Below the pieces are notes generated by a model. The model made no database searches. It saw only the letters and a list, made by a program, of their open reading frames with translations, and was not told where the DNA came from. Below are positions 1-12,645 of a stretch of DNA of 64,000 nucleotides, in pieces. The position numbers and the translations under genes are program-made. Location of the stretch: assembly GCF_965363235.1 (NCBI RefSeq), contig NC_134846.1:62547121-62611120 (forward strand), given 5' to 3'. The DNA comes from Mytilus galloprovincialis (lineage: Eukaryota > Mollusca > Bivalvia > Mytilida > Mytilidae). Numbering within the stretch: position 1 is the stretch's first letter; every line of letters begins with the position of its first letter.

Positions 1-700
1 AACTTGATCTAGATCTGTAACTCATCATGAGTAACTCACATACATAAAATCAGCCCAATATCTGAAAGCGTTTAGAAAAAAAGTCTGTATAACTATGATT
101 TTTAACAATTTATCAAAGTCCATCATAGCCTGTAATTTCGGCAAAAATTAGGGTAGCGGAACAAAACTTAAACTTGATCTGTAACTCATCATGTTAACTC
201 ACATACCAAACAAGAATGTGTCCTCAGTACACGAATGCCCCACTCGCACTATCATTTCCATGTTCAGTGGGCCGTGAAATTTGGGTAAAAACTCTAATTT
301 GGCATTAAAATTAGAATGATCATATCATAGGGAACATGTGTACTAAGTTTGAAGTCGATTGGACTTCAACTTCATCAAAAACTACCTTGACCAAAAACTT
401 TAACCTGAAGCGGGACAGACGGACGGACGAACGAACGAACGAACGCACAGACCAGAAAACATAATGCCCCTCTACTATCGTAGGTGGGGCATAAAAACAG
501 CCCAATATCTGAATGAGTTTAGAAAAAAACTCTCTATAACTGTGATTTTCAACTATTTATCAAAGTCCAGAGCCCGTAATTTCACTTAAAATAAGCCACC
601 CAGAACAAAACTTAAACTTGATCTGTAACTCATCATGGTTGACTCATATACCAAAAATCACCAAAAATCAGCCCAATATCTGAAGGCGTTTAGAAAAAAA
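1..700 (+). repeat. Tandem repeat of about 160 bp, interrupted by an interspersed element
   Basis: Three partial copies of one unit can be read, starting near 1, 171 and 614. Each carries 'aacttgatctgtaactcat' and, further on, 'cagcccaatatctgaa'. The copy that starts near 171 is split by the interspersed element at 210-496. Subtracting that insert gives back a spacing of about 160 bp. I see no coding potential. Confidence 0.6.
210..496 (+). repeat. Interspersed element, family A (ACAAGAATG...GGGGCATAAAA)
   Basis: A 290-bp element that begins 'caagaatgtgtcc' and ends 'gtaggtggggcataaaa'. Near its ends it has a short inverted pair, 'atgccccac' and 'gtggggcat', and near the right end a run of GGAC/GAAC tetranucleotides. 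Further copies lie at 15844-16302, 40232-40506, 51917-52347 (reverse) and 63727-64000. It is probably a non-autonomous element. Reverse-frame ORFs in it are not genes. Confidence 0.7.
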
Positions 701-954
701 CTCTGTATAATGGTTTGTTGTGGAATGACGGAATTACGGAATTTCAGAATTTCGGACAAGGGTAAAACTATATGGCACCGACAACTTCGTTGCAGGGCCA
801 TACAAAAATAATTGATACAGACTTTATTCCCTTTCACAGGTAACACCTGCCTCATATTATTTCCATTATAAAATAAATGTGTGGAATACATTTTGTATCT
901 TGATTGTATAGAATCTGGGTCCATTTGACCTACCAGACTACGTACAGTCATCAT

Positions 955-1890
955 TAGTTCGCTTATTTGCAGATGACTGCGTACTGTACAGAAGGATCCA
1001 AAATGATGCAGACTAACAGCTACTACAAGAAGACATGAACAACTTGCTCAGATGGGAATCAGATTGGCAAATGGAATTCCATCCCAGCAAATGCCAACTG
1101 CTACGCGTAACCAACAAGCTACAACATCCATGGGCATAATCTAGAACTGGTTGACTCAGCAAAATATCTAGGCGTAACAATCCACAAAACTATTAATTGG
1201 AACATACACATAGAGAGCATACAATGTAGCTAAAAAGGCAAACTCAACCAAAGCCTTCATCCAAAGAAATCTTCAGCACTGTCCCAAACAAACAAAAGCT
1301 GTACATGTATGCAACGCTAGTAAGACCATTGCTTGAGTATGCATGCTCAGTCTGGGACCCGTTCACCAACCTTAACATACAGAAACTAGAAAGTGTGCAA
1401 AGAAGATCAGCCCAGTTTGTACTGAACAACTACCAACATACCAGCAGCGTAAAATCAATGCTAAAAACTCTACAGTGGCAACCACTAGACGAGAGGAGGG
1501 CCAACTGCAAAGCAGTAATGATGTACAGAATAGTACATGGACTCGTAGCAATACCACCGCTAGAGCTACATGTACACAATACAACATCCATAGCTAGAGA
1601 ACACACAACACGATTTCTCGTACCGTCTGCCAGAACTTCAACATACAGGCATTCCTTCTTTCCAGACAGAATATGATACTGATATGGAACAGCCGTCCAC
1701 AACCTTTGGTGGACAGTACCTCACTAGATGCTTTCAAGCAAGGGGTACTGAGCTGCAGTATCACTTAATCGCACCATTAGACTATTTTAACTTGCACCTG
1801 TAAATATTTTTTTGGCACCTTTGTTGTCACCCCCAGCATGGGCAATAGTGCAATAATACTCAATTAGAGGACTGCACTGTATTGTAAGAA
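955..1890 (+). pseudogene. Broken 3' end of a non-LTR retrotransposon (reverse transcriptase C-terminus)
   Basis: The + strand encodes the end of a LINE-type polyprotein. At about 957-1000 the conceptual protein reads VRLFADDCVLY, the catalytic A/F-x-DD box of reverse transcriptase. The open stretch 1305-1676 encodes LVRPLLEYACSVWDP followed by a QRRSAQFVLNNY-like segment, typical of jockey/CR1-like elements. A frameshift near 1676 leads into a frame reading WNSRPQPLVDSTSLDAF and a stop at 1766-1768. Between the two blocks there are further stops and frame changes (about 1130-1300). The copy ends near a GAAGAAGAA tail at about 1885-1897. It is 5'-truncated and cannot be functional. The exact clade is not determined. 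Confidence 0.75.
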
Positions 1891-1955
1891 GAAGAAAATC
1901 ACATTCACACTCTTTTTAAAGGTTTTGTGTTGTATAAGTTTTTAATCATACTTTA

Positions 1956-2544
1956 TATAGTCGCCGTCACGTAAAATTGGCACCATGTTTTTTGTCAAAA
2001 TTTTCTTAAATATCGACCGCGTTTACTAAAGATCATGTTTTTCAATTAGTGGAATAAAAATCCTGTCCAAATATCCACTACTGTCCTACCTTTTATTGTG
2101 TTTGCACTGTATAATCCTGACCTTCACATTTTTCAAGATTATTTACATTGTAAAACCGCCATCTTGGTTTCTATGAGGATCCCTTATTCCATAACATTCG
2201 TTACTCTCCGGTAATATCATTGTCATTGATGATACAATTTCCCGCGCTTTTTTACGTAAAGATGACGAAAAGCTCAGAGAGACACAAGAAAATGGAGAGC
2301 ACGTGGAACTCCACGGCAACACTTCCGATAATAACAATGTCGGATTCCACCATACAAAATTATCTTGGATTATGTGAAGGTCAGGATTATACAGTGCAAA
2401 CACAATAAAAGGTAGGACAGTAGTGGATATTTGGACAGGATTTTTATTCCGCTAATTGAAAAACATGATCTTTAGTAAACGCGGTCGATATTTAAGAAAA
2501 ATTTAGCAAAAAACATGGTGCCAATTTTAAGTGACGGCGACTAT
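1956..2544. mobile_element. Foldback/MITE-like element with about 175-bp terminal inverted repeats
   Basis: The left arm (about 1958-2133), starting 'tagtcgccgtcac', is nearly the exact reverse complement of the right arm (about 2366-2542), which ends 'gtgacggcgacta'. Both arms contain 'ggtaggacagtagtgg' or its complement. TA lies on each side, fitting a TA target duplication. The central 230 bp has no convincing coding sequence. It sits upstream of ARL16. Confidence 0.8.
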
Positions 2545-2879
2545 AAACAGAAATGGATAACATGGATCATGAATAATGTCAACACTGACAACAGTCATGA
2601 TTAAGAACATGGTTTATTTTTCAACAGTGTACACTTAATATGTATTGAAATCCATATAAATTCGTACAGACAGATCTACCAACTGCTGCATCCTGTCATG
2701 TCAGTCAGATTATAACTTAGGCTATAAAAAAATGAAAAATCGATACGCATATTTATTTTTCTATCCGGTGGTACTATGAAAAAATGTTTGTAAATGAGAA
2801 TAATTAAAGTGAGTATTTAGATGATATATTACCTAAAGCCCTGTTAAAGCCAGCTGATGATCCTGAAAACATTTTGGCT

Positions 2880-3186
2880 AATTTATTAGCGCAGATAGAT
2901 TAGTGTCTCCTTCTCGTGAACTTCCGTGACTCAAGTGTTGATGACGTCCCTTGTGGTAATACAAATAACACATATCTAAATTTTAATTAACTCTATTAAT
3001 GATGTATTCATATTCACGAAAATATTTTTGATGAAATAAAAATATTATTTTGATGGTATAAAATCGTATTGTATTTTAAAATAATGTATTTTGTCTTTAC
3101 CGGATGTTATTCGTAATGGGCGTAAGCGATGTAAACATTCCAACTGTTTTACACACAACAAAACACAATACTGATATGTGATTAAA
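2880..3186 (+). promoter_or_regulatory. Probable ARL16 promoter/5' leader
   Basis: The 300 bp before the ARL16 start codon contain an ETS-type core (ACTTCCG, about 2920-2926) and a CREB/ATF-type site TGACGTC at 2942-2948. The transcription start cannot be placed and no TATA box is clear. This is inference from motifs and position only. Confidence 0.3.
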
Positions 3187-6100
3187 ATGTGCTTGATCAT
3201 CGGTCCAACTGGAGTTGGGAAGACTCTGCTTTTAAAAAGACTTCAGAATTTTCGTATCCTTCAGACTTTGATTGTGTTAACATATCATTCAGCAGTAAAA
3301 ATAGAAGTTTAAAAACTCCAGTCAAAAAAATTATGATTGTATAGTTACATAAAAATTATACATTCATTAAATCACTATGTTTATTTCAGAAATAATCTGT
3401 ACCTCGGTGCACAGAATCTTTTACCTTTGCCATTTCGTACTGGCACACGTTGAATTCTATCTTAAACTTTAAGGTGTGGTATGATTTCAAATGAGTCAAC
3501 TACCCATGGAATCCGGGACCGTTCGCGCCCAATCACATTCGCACCCATTCATGTTCGCCCCTTTCACGTTCCCACCCTACACATTCGCACCCAAAGTCCG
3601 TTCGCACACTACACATTCGCACCCAAAATTATCATATACTATGAAATATAATTTAAATTGTACATTCATGTATCTTCTCACTTTTTATTTGTAAAAAGAA
3701 ATAAAGTCAAAATTTTATTTGTTTTGTGTTTAGTAATTCATTAATTTGTAAACGAGTTTTGGAAAGTGTATTGCTATAAATATTTTTTTTTTAGTCATAA
3801 TTTGTCATACTTGTCCAAACACAAATGAAATCAAAGGAGACAAGCTGTTAAAAACAATTATATTTCTTGTATTTTATTTAAAATCACCAAAGTTTTAGTC
3901 ATACCAAGCTAAATATATGCAGGTATGGACATCAAAGCAAGTTAAAAGACTTAAAACAACAATCATGATTTTTTAACACTATAAAATAACACCAAAAGGT
4001 CCAAATTAGGCTGTGTAAAGTTACCAATTAGCAGTAATCATACGCTGAATGGCAGCCCAGGCTTGTAAAATTGCTCTCTGGCCTGTAAAAATCATATCTA
4101 CAGGCCAACAGAATCTAACTAAAAATTTTCAGAAATTGAGCTCCGGGCCTGTAGATATAAGAGTTCATCGTGAAGACTGAATATATGATAATTCCATTCG
4201 AGAAAATAAAGTTATTTGGTATATACATGTAAAAAAAATTTCATATATTCAACTGAAATTCTAATACAAATTGGGCGCGAAAGTGTAGGGTGCGAACAGA
4301 CTCCGGGTGATTACATGTGAGGTGCGAAAGTATATTGGGCGCGAACGGACCTGATACCCTACCCACCAGTGTTCAAAAGAAGTGTTTGTAAGTAATAATA
4401 AACCAAACCACAACCTTCAAAAAGGAGAAAAACCTTACTGTATTGTTGGCTTTAAATGGTCCTGACATGAAAAATGTGACACAATTCAATTGACAAAAAA
4501 ATAGTGAGAATACTAACAAGTAACAATGAGTAACAGCCTAATTAATAACAAATCAATTTACTAACATTGCAGACTAAAGTATCAGTCAGTACACATCTAA
4601 TGAATTAAGTGTAAAGATGTCATAACCAGTCAGAGAAACGCATGACCTTGGCAAGGCATAAAAATTACTTTGTCATGTTTTCAGAGGCTATTCAGGCTAT
4701 TTCTGAAATAACCCAATTAGTCAGGTGAAATACTTACATGTATACAGTCAGCATGAGAGAAATTTAACATTATAAAAGAGATCGATGATCCTTTAGTTGA
4801 GATTCAGAATTCTTGGGTATAATTACTGCTTGGCAAAAAGAGAGTGAAGTGACAAATAAGGTTTTTCTTGACCATGTTAACAGAGATGACCATTATACAA
4901 TGTAGCAGATTTGTCTTTAAAAGTAATGCTTGATGTATTGTATACTTGAAAATGTAAAAATTACAAGTATTTACATGTTTATCATAATATAAGGGTCAAA
5001 AATGTTTTCAGGACAACAAATGATATATAAAAATAGGTTGCCTTGTAGGGTATCAAGATAGTTTTAGCCTCAACTCTCATATTCAACAGTACACTCACTA
5101 CTGCATGTTTTTTTGGACCCATGTACATGTATGGATGTGTTATTTATAAATACCAGGAAACAATAGATGACATATTTATGTAAATACTGTCCTTATGATA
5201 ATATTTGTCTATCAAAAGTCACTATTATATAATTTTCACTGTATTCAGATCATCAGATATCATACATGTATATCACAATATCATGAAGTACATGTATCTT
5301 GCATTTGCTGGAAAACTTGATGTAATTATTTAGAATGCTTTTATCTTTTGTTTTTTGAATTCCTTAACTTCTGCACAGATAGTGTTAAAGAAATTGACAA
5401 ACTTGGAGAGATCCCATCTACTATTCCTACAGTAAGTAGATATAGACTGATATTTACAATGTACCTTGTAAAAAAATAAAATAAATATATATCAAACAAA
5501 CATTACATTGTACATATATATGTATGTAGAAATTTTTAGAATGAAATGATTTCAAATGCATTTGGAGGCATTCCTTATATTTTTAGCTCACCTGGCATGA
5601 ATGGCCAAGTGAGCTTTTCCCATCACTTTGCGTCCGTCGTCGTCCGTCGTCGTCGTTAACTTTTACAAAAATCTTCTCCTCTGAAACTACTGGGCCAAAT
5701 TAAACCAAACTTGGCCACTATCATTATTTGGGTATCTAGTTTAAAAAATGTGTCCGGTGACCCAGCCAACCAACCAAGATGGCCGCCATGGCTAAAAATA
5801 GAACATAGGGGTAAAATGCAGTTTTTGGCTTATAACTCAAAAACCAAAGCATTTAGAGCAAATCTGACCGAGTTAAATTGTTTATCAGGTCAAGATCTAC
5901 CTGCCCTGAAATTTTAAGATGAATCGGACAACCCGTTTTTGGGTTGCTTCCCCTGAATTGGTAATTTTAAGGAAATTTTGCTGTTTTTGGTTATTATCTT
6001 GAATATTATTATAGATAGGGATAAACTGTAAACAGCAATAATGTTCAGCAAAGTAAGATTTACAAAAAAGTCAACGTGAACGAAATGGTCAATTGACCCC

Positions 6101-9001
6101 TTTAGGAGTTATTGCCCTTTTTAGTCCATTGTTAACAATTTTTTCGTAATCTTTTACAAAAATGATGATGGCCGCCATAGCTAAAAATAGAACATAGGGG
6201 TAAAATGCAGTTTTTGGCTTATAACTCAAAAACCAAAGCATTTAGAGCAAATCTGACAGGGAGTAAAATTGTTTATCAGGTCATCATCTATCTGCCCTGA
6301 AATTTTCAGATGAATCGGACAACCCCTTGTTTGATTGCTGCCCCTGAATTGGTAATTTTAAGGAAATTTTGCTGTTTTTGGTTATTACCTTGAATATTAT
6401 TATAGATAGAGATAAACTGTAAACAGCCATAATGTACAGCAAAGTAAGACCTAAAAAGAAGTCAACATGACCGAAATGGTCAGTTGACCCCTTTAGGAGT
6501 TATTGCCCTTTGTAGTCAATTTTAAACAATTTTCATAAAATTTGTAATTTTTTACTAACATTTTCCACTGAAACTACTGGGCCATGTTCAATATAGATAG
6601 AAATAATTGTTAGCAGCAAGAATGTTTAGTAAAGTAAGATGTACAAACACATCACCATCACCAAAACACAATTTTGTCATGAATCCATCTGTGTCCTTTG
6701 TTTAATATTCACATAGACCAAGGTGAGCGACACAGGCTCTTTAGAGCCTCTAGTTTCTAATGACACACTTTTCATGCACCATTTACTCTGATTTGAGGGT
6801 ATATCAGTTAGCATATATTTAGTGTATAAATTAAATGTTATAACTTTAATTTATTTATCTAATCTTTTGGTGCTTTATAATGGAAGTTTATAGCAAGTAT
6901 TTCTGTAAAATCATAGCAGTAGATCACTTTAATTTTTATTTGTTACAAAACAATATGGTTTCATTGAGTTTGCTGCATCACAGTATTTATCTCATATATC
7001 TGACTGCAAGTCATTGAAAGCCATTTCTCCAGAGTGTTTTGGTTATTAAGAGTGCATTCTTACTAATGAGAGATGACATGTTCAACCATAAATATTTTGT
7101 TTTCCCTATGGCCAACATTACACAATGCCAATTTTATATAAATGAATTACATTTTTTGATAAATAGGTAGGTACCAATCTGGTGAATGTTCCTACTGGTA
7201 AGAAGCAAGAAACAGTTATAAGAGAGGTTGGAGGATGCATGTGTCCTATATGGAACAGTTATCTTAAAGATTTAACAGCATTGATTGTAAGTAGGAATTT
7301 GTGATAGTTAATACATGTATATCCCCACAGTTGAAATTTTTCTGGTATCAAACAAGTATTTTTACTGAAAGTGAAATTACTAGTACACAGTCCAGCTGAA
7401 CCCCACATAAGAATGCTGGATTTTTCTCGCTGTGTTGAAAAACCATTGATGGCCTTGAATTATTGTCTCTTTGACACATTCCCCATTTCTATTCTCAATT
7501 TTATTTTTATGTAAGTTACATCTAATCTGTATTTTCATTATTCTATTGTATAAGTTTAACTGCCAATTATATTGCTCGTACATAGTTTTACCTTCAGAAG
7601 TTCAGAAAACATTGTAAGTTCTCAAAATTTGACCACTGTAAATGAATCGAGCTCTTATTACATTGCAAAGAACTAGTGTGAAAGTTATAAAGAAGAAAGT
7701 ATGAAACTGTTAATTTTGCTTTTTGAAATGACAACATTAACTATACATGTTTATACTATGCTTCCATTGCTTGGGAAAATCGTTTTGAAGTTGAATGTGA
7801 CAAAAAATTATGAAAAGTGTTCCATTTTTTACTGCTTGAAAGATTTAAGAAAGTTTATATGGAAAGGAATTTTTGTTTTAATGAACTGAACTATAAATTA
7901 GTTTTTCTTTTTTTACAGTTTGTGATAGATATATCAAATACATTACAAATAGCTGCCTCATGTATACAATTCCTGACAGTGCTTAATAGCACTGCTGTAC
8001 AGAATACTCCAATATTACTTTTACTGAATAAAAGGTAAGTAATTATGTTCTCAGTAAGCGACAAATGTTTGTTGTAAAGATGCAATGATCATAACAACAG
8101 GATTATTTATTAATATACTAATAAATATTAGGGGTAACTAAGGTTATGTGTTAGCAAATAATAGTGTTTGTAGTTTTAACTTTTTATTTGCACACTGTAA
8201 TGAAAACTTCTGTTTTGGAATATGAAAACAGATACTTGGGTCTTGGGGTATATGTCAATGACAACAATAGACATGTGTCAAGTCATAAGTTGTCTAGAAT
8301 CTAGAAAAATTTAAAGATAATCTTAAAGATCTGCCTTCAACAGAAGAGTGAATAGAAAAAATATACCGGTACTGCTTACATGTGGGGTGCTCTTATAAGT
8401 TTGAAAATCTTAAGGGCATTGTAGATGACCATCCAGTAACTGTCAAGATGGAGGACAGCATTCAAAGTACTGATAAATGTTGTTTTTTTTCTCAGTATTC
8501 GTCTAGAATTTTGTCTCTTTCAATATCACTCAGAGTCTCTTCCATAAGATACTGACAAGTTTAAATATGTTTCTCAAGACATGGAATATTTGACACTCTT
8601 TTCACTGGTAATTGAATTGTACATGTACATTTTTATCAACATGCCTGAAGCATCAACATATTTTTTTTATATTCTAAGTATTGACAAAAACTTGATATGG
8701 TATGAATTAAATATTAATAAATGAAATGTTTTCATTTTATAAGAATTTTATTATATATGTTGGATGATGTGTCTCATTAATACAGAAATGACAGGGTATA
8801 AGATATTCACATGATAATTTTTATACTTGCAGTGATCAGCCTTTAGCTTTATCAAGATTTGAAGTGGAATCTTTGATGAGAATAGACGATATTAGACAGA
8901 ATACAAAACATCAAATTACAATTTTAGAAATAAGTGCCTTTAATGGTAAAGGATTGACAGAAGTTATAGACTGGGTTCACCAGGCATCAACTAAGAGTTG
9001 A
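3187..9001 (+). CDS. ARL16: ADP-ribosylation factor-like protein 16 (ARL16), five exons, complete
   Basis: Coding exons: 3187-3253, 5379-5431, 7167-7286, 7919-8034, 8833-9001. All have GT/AG borders and compatible phases, giving 525 nt or 174 aa, the length expected for ARL16. The protein starts MCLIIGPTGVGKT, so the P-loop (residues 6-13) lies at the very N-terminus as in vertebrate ARL16. IPTVGTN is the switch I region with its threonine at 43. The usual DxxGQ of G3 is replaced by REVGGCM (59-65). NKSD (117-120) is the guanine-specificity motif, and ISAFNGKG holds the G5 SA pair. In mammals ARL16 is linked to RIG-I and to ciliary traffic of INPP5E; no role is shown here. There is no N-terminal myristoylation glycine. 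Intron 1 and intron 2 hold inverted-repeat elements. Polyadenylation signals AATAAA occur at 9037 and 9051. The start is fixed by family similarity. Confidence 0.93.
3515..4352. mobile_element. Inverted-repeat element in ARL16 intron 1
   Basis: The left end (3515-3600, 'gaccgttcgcgccc' with several 'cacattcgcaccc' repeats) matches in reverse the right end (about 4268-4350, 'gggcgcgaacggac' with 'gggtgcgaac'). The arms are imperfect, about 85 bp long, and built of short CG-containing subrepeats. The middle is AT-rich with no coding sequence. The lone 67-codon ORF at 3491 lies in the left arm and is not a gene. Confidence 0.7.
5583..6755. repeat. Interspersed element (GCTCACC...GGTGAGC) in ARL16 intron 2
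   Basis: Begins 'agctcacctggcatgaatgg' and ends near 'aggtgagcgacacaggctc', giving short inverted ends. It contains CGTCGTCGT runs at 5632-5656 and an internal duplication: about 180 bp from 'gatggccgccat' at 5778 recurs from about 6168. Similar sequences are common in bivalve genomes (remembered, not searched). The 68-codon ORF at 5711 is inside it and is not a gene. Confidence 0.7.
7417..7510 (+). repeat. Short interspersed repeat fragment, related to 24735-24850
   Basis: The string 'tgtctctttgacacattccc' and about 90 bp around it recur at 24735-24850. It lies in ARL16 intron 3. Confidence 0.5.
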
Positions 9002-9059
9002 TGATACCTTTTGTTAGGAGGCAACTTTTATATTGTAATAAAAAAATGTTAATAAATTA

Positions 9060-10975
9060 TAAACTAATATTGAAAATCTTTGTTCATGGGTTAGTTCAAA
9101 ATATGATATAAGCATTATATTGGAATATTCTAAATGTACAAACTAAATATATAGCAAATTATAATTATATTTGTTGGTCTGGTTTGAATATAGGACATTA
9201 AAAAAAGTTTTGGATTTGTCAGAAAATGTTACATAGGCATGTAATGGGGGTTGGTGTTGGAGGGGTCCTGATCATGAAATCCTGAGGTCCGGAATTGAAA
9301 GAAATTTAAATACCAACATCCGGAAATTTGAAAAAAGGATTCCCGGATCCCAAAAGGACCAATCCCGAGCTTAAAAAAACCCGATCTGGACGTCCCGAAA
9401 AAGATCCTGTCCCCCTTCTGTAATACAAATGTCATGTTTGTACCTATCTTATATAATGGCACACCAAACAACATCATATGCAATGTTTAAATATGATGAT
9501 AATTTCTCGTTACTCCTCGAACTTCAATTTTCGATATTAATTACAAACTTTATAGTAGTTATGATTTTAAGACAAATAGGCAATTGAATTCAATTAATCC
9601 AAGTAAACATAACAATAAATGGTGTTTTTTTTGGGGTAATTTATTTTTTGTTGATGGGCCTGAGTAGGATGTTTGTTCACTGTTGAGAGTGAACAATTGA
9701 GACCAAGTATTTAGGATAATAGCAACCCAAAGACATGTACATATTCACTTTCTCCTATTTTTGTTTTGGATGGATTGTTGTCTCATTGTAAATCATACCA
9801 CATGTTATTTTACCTCTTGGTAATTTTATGTTATTTTCAAGAAAACTTTTAATTGTATTTCTTAACAATAACAACCATTAAATGAAGATCTTTCATTAAG
9901 TCTAATGATTAATTTTAATAAATGAATAATGCCCAGGCAATCCTGCTCAATTAATTTTGGGATTTTTATGTCAGTCCTAAGAACTCAAAATATAATCACT
10001 GATGATGTCACCTTAAAAGACAATTGTACTTTAACACGTTGAAGTCTCGCCACATTTGTGTTGTATAAATGATAAATGATATACAGCCTATTAACCATAA
10101 AAAAAAAGATTGATATTTTTATGTGCTCAAATAAATTAAAAGATTGTTTTGGCATATTCTTATAAACTGTTATTTGTTTACAGCAAAGTCCTTGTGTCCT
10201 CAGAAGTTCTATATCAAAACAGTCATCTTATAATATTTAATTTTTTCATGGATTTTAATGAAGTAATAATCTAATCTTGGTGGAGTAATGTTGTTATGGT
10301 ACCTGAATAGTGATACAATTATTTATGTAGCCATTGTTCTGTTTATAAACTGTCCCTTTTCTTTTCAAAAAATGTCTAACACAATTGGAAAATTTTAGGG
10401 AAATAATATGATATCAAAGAATTGAATGCATAATTTCAGTTAATGTTTAGTTTAGAGTTAGTTAATTATGGGATAAAATATGTGTATATAATTGGATGTT
10501 TAGGAGTGAAAGTTTGTTTACAAATTTCGGAAAGTGTCTTGAATAGTTGTTATTATTCTATTATGTCAAAAATCAAATTTTTATACACAGTCTTGCCAGT
10601 ATTGTTTGTAATTTAACCATGTATGAGATTTCCATGTGATATGAAAATAAATGTATTTTCTTCTTAAGTTGTGATTTTATCTTGTGATTATAGATAACAA
10701 ATACTTTTACCCTTTTTTTGCTGTTGAGGAGATGTTCTGGTTGGCATCAATAAAGAGTCCCAGAATATGAATACAAAGAGGTGTCAATGACACACAACCA
10801 AACGACACTGAAAACCAAAGATATCTAAAGGTTTACTTACAGTCTTCCATGTTAAACAGGTGCCTATACCAAATGTGACTATTCTTTCAATTCTTTTTTT
10901 CTTAAACTTCTTAAATAACAATACAGTTAATTCTGATGAAACCCTGGTCCCTCTTCCAAATTACAAAGTGCATCC
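9060..10975. other. Intergenic AT-rich stretch between ARL16 and the module array
   Basis: No gene was found. It contains a low-complexity patch rich in CCCGGATCC/GGTCC-like words (9237-9422), loosely similar to 44028-44215, and a copy of the dispersed tail 'ttgtctcattg...ataccacat' at about 9775-9810. The rest is unremarkable. Confidence 0.5.
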
Positions 10976-10979
10976 ACTC

Positions 10980-12190
10980 TAACATTTTCTATACATTCTG
11001 GATCTATACCTTGTTGCTTGAAAGAACTGTGACCTTAGTTTTAGTAAAATCAATGAAATTAGTAAGGTAATTAAACTGAATAGACTCAATACAACTATAA
11101 CATATACTAGTAAACTTAACATGATCCAAGAAAATTAGGTCAAGGTCAGATAAACCAAATGAGAAATAACGAACACCATACAACCATTCAATACACAAAA
11201 AATAGTTGACCTATTGCTTATAGTTATAAAGAAACAGGCTTAACCAAGAAAACTAAACACTGACCAATCAACCATGAATATCATGTCATGGTCAGACGAA
11301 CCATGCCAGGCAGACATGTACACCTTACAGTCAATCTACGGTATGCATTAAATATAGTTGATCTATTGCTTAAAGTATCTAAAAAAAAAACTTGACCAAG
11401 GAACTGTGAAAATGAGATGAAATTCAGATGATACCTTCCTGACAGACATATACAGCTTACAATCCTTCAATACAACAAATAAAGTTGACCTGTTGCTTAT
11501 TGTTTAAGAAAAACAAACCAAAACACAAAAACTTAACATTGAGCAATGAACAGTGAAAATGAGGTCATGGTCAAATAAAATCAATGAGACAGACTTGCAT
11601 ATATGAACATCATAAAATATTTCCATACACCAACTATAGTTGACCTATTGCATTAATTATTACTAATAAAAGACCAAATCTTAAAAAACTTAACTTTAAC
11701 CACTGAACCATAAAAATGAGGTCAAGGCCAGATGACACCTGCCAGTTGGATATATACACCTTACAATCATTCCATATACCAAATTTAGTAGACCTATTGC
11801 ATACAGTTTAGGAAAAACAGACAAAAACACAAAACTTAACTATAACCACTGAACTATGAAAATGAGGTCAAGGTCAGATGACACCAGCTAGTTGGACATA
11901 TACACCTTAGAGTCCTCCCATACACCAAATATACTAGACCTATTGCTTATAGTATCTGAGGTGTGGACTTGACCACCAGACTTAACCTTGTTCTGAGGTC
12001 GAGGTAAAGTTAAAACTGTCTGACGAGCATGAGGACCTTGCAAGGTACGAACATACCAAATATAGTTATCCTATCGCTCATAATAAGAGAGAAATTAACA
12101 TTACAAAAAAAAATATTTTCGAGTAGTCTCTGAACCTTGAAAATGAGGTCAAGGACAATGTACATGTGACAACTGGAAACTTCGTAGCAT
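10980..12190 (-). repeat. Array of about 150-bp modules with AGGTCAAGGTCA-type motifs, reverse orientation
   Basis: Successive degenerate modules each run roughly 'ttaactttaaccactgaacc', then 'aaaatgaggtcaaggtcaga', then 'atatacaccttacaatc', then 'gacctattgc'. They repeat about every 150-180 bp. The same modules appear on the + strand at 45610-46800, 48588-49500, 50688-50850 and 53050-54560. There is no coding potential. Confidence 0.75.
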
Positions 12191-12404
12191 AAGGAATTTA
12201 TATATAAAGTATGAAGCTTCCAGATCTTCAACCTTCTAAAATATGAAGATTTTAAGGAGTTGGTTAATGCCGCCTCCACCTGATCACTATTATTATGTTG
12301 GGCTTTCTGCGACAAAAGTCACAGCTCGACAAAAATGGAGTTTCCTGATGTGCCCATGCTTTAAATCATAAACAATACAACCAAAGCATTTAGGCAGCAA
12401 CCAT

Positions 12405-12645
12405 TTGATTTTCTGGGGGGGGCTATGGTTTTTTTTTCTGTACAAACTTTTTTTTTCGCCTGCGGCCAAAAACAATCTATTTTTTTCGCGACAAGTCGAA
12501 AACAATTTTTTTCTTTCAATTTTAGCATTACATATAATGGCAGCTGGGGGTGAAACAAACAATTTTTTTTCTCAGAATCAAAAACAAATTATTTTTTTCT
12601 CCAAAAACTGTAAACGAACTTTTTTTTCCAAAAAAAACCATAGCC
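12405..12645. repeat. Poly-T/poly-A interspersed low-complexity tract
   Basis: Runs of 6-9 T separated by short CG-containing words such as 'cgcctgcggccaaaaac' and 'cgcgacaagtcgaaaac'. It creates overlapping false ORFs on both strands rich in F, K and S. Confidence 0.6.

Noticed and set aside
9237..9422. Patch rich in CCCGGATCC/GGTCC words, similar to 44028-44215
   Set aside because: Similarity is only word-level; I could not define shared ends, so it is not called as an element.
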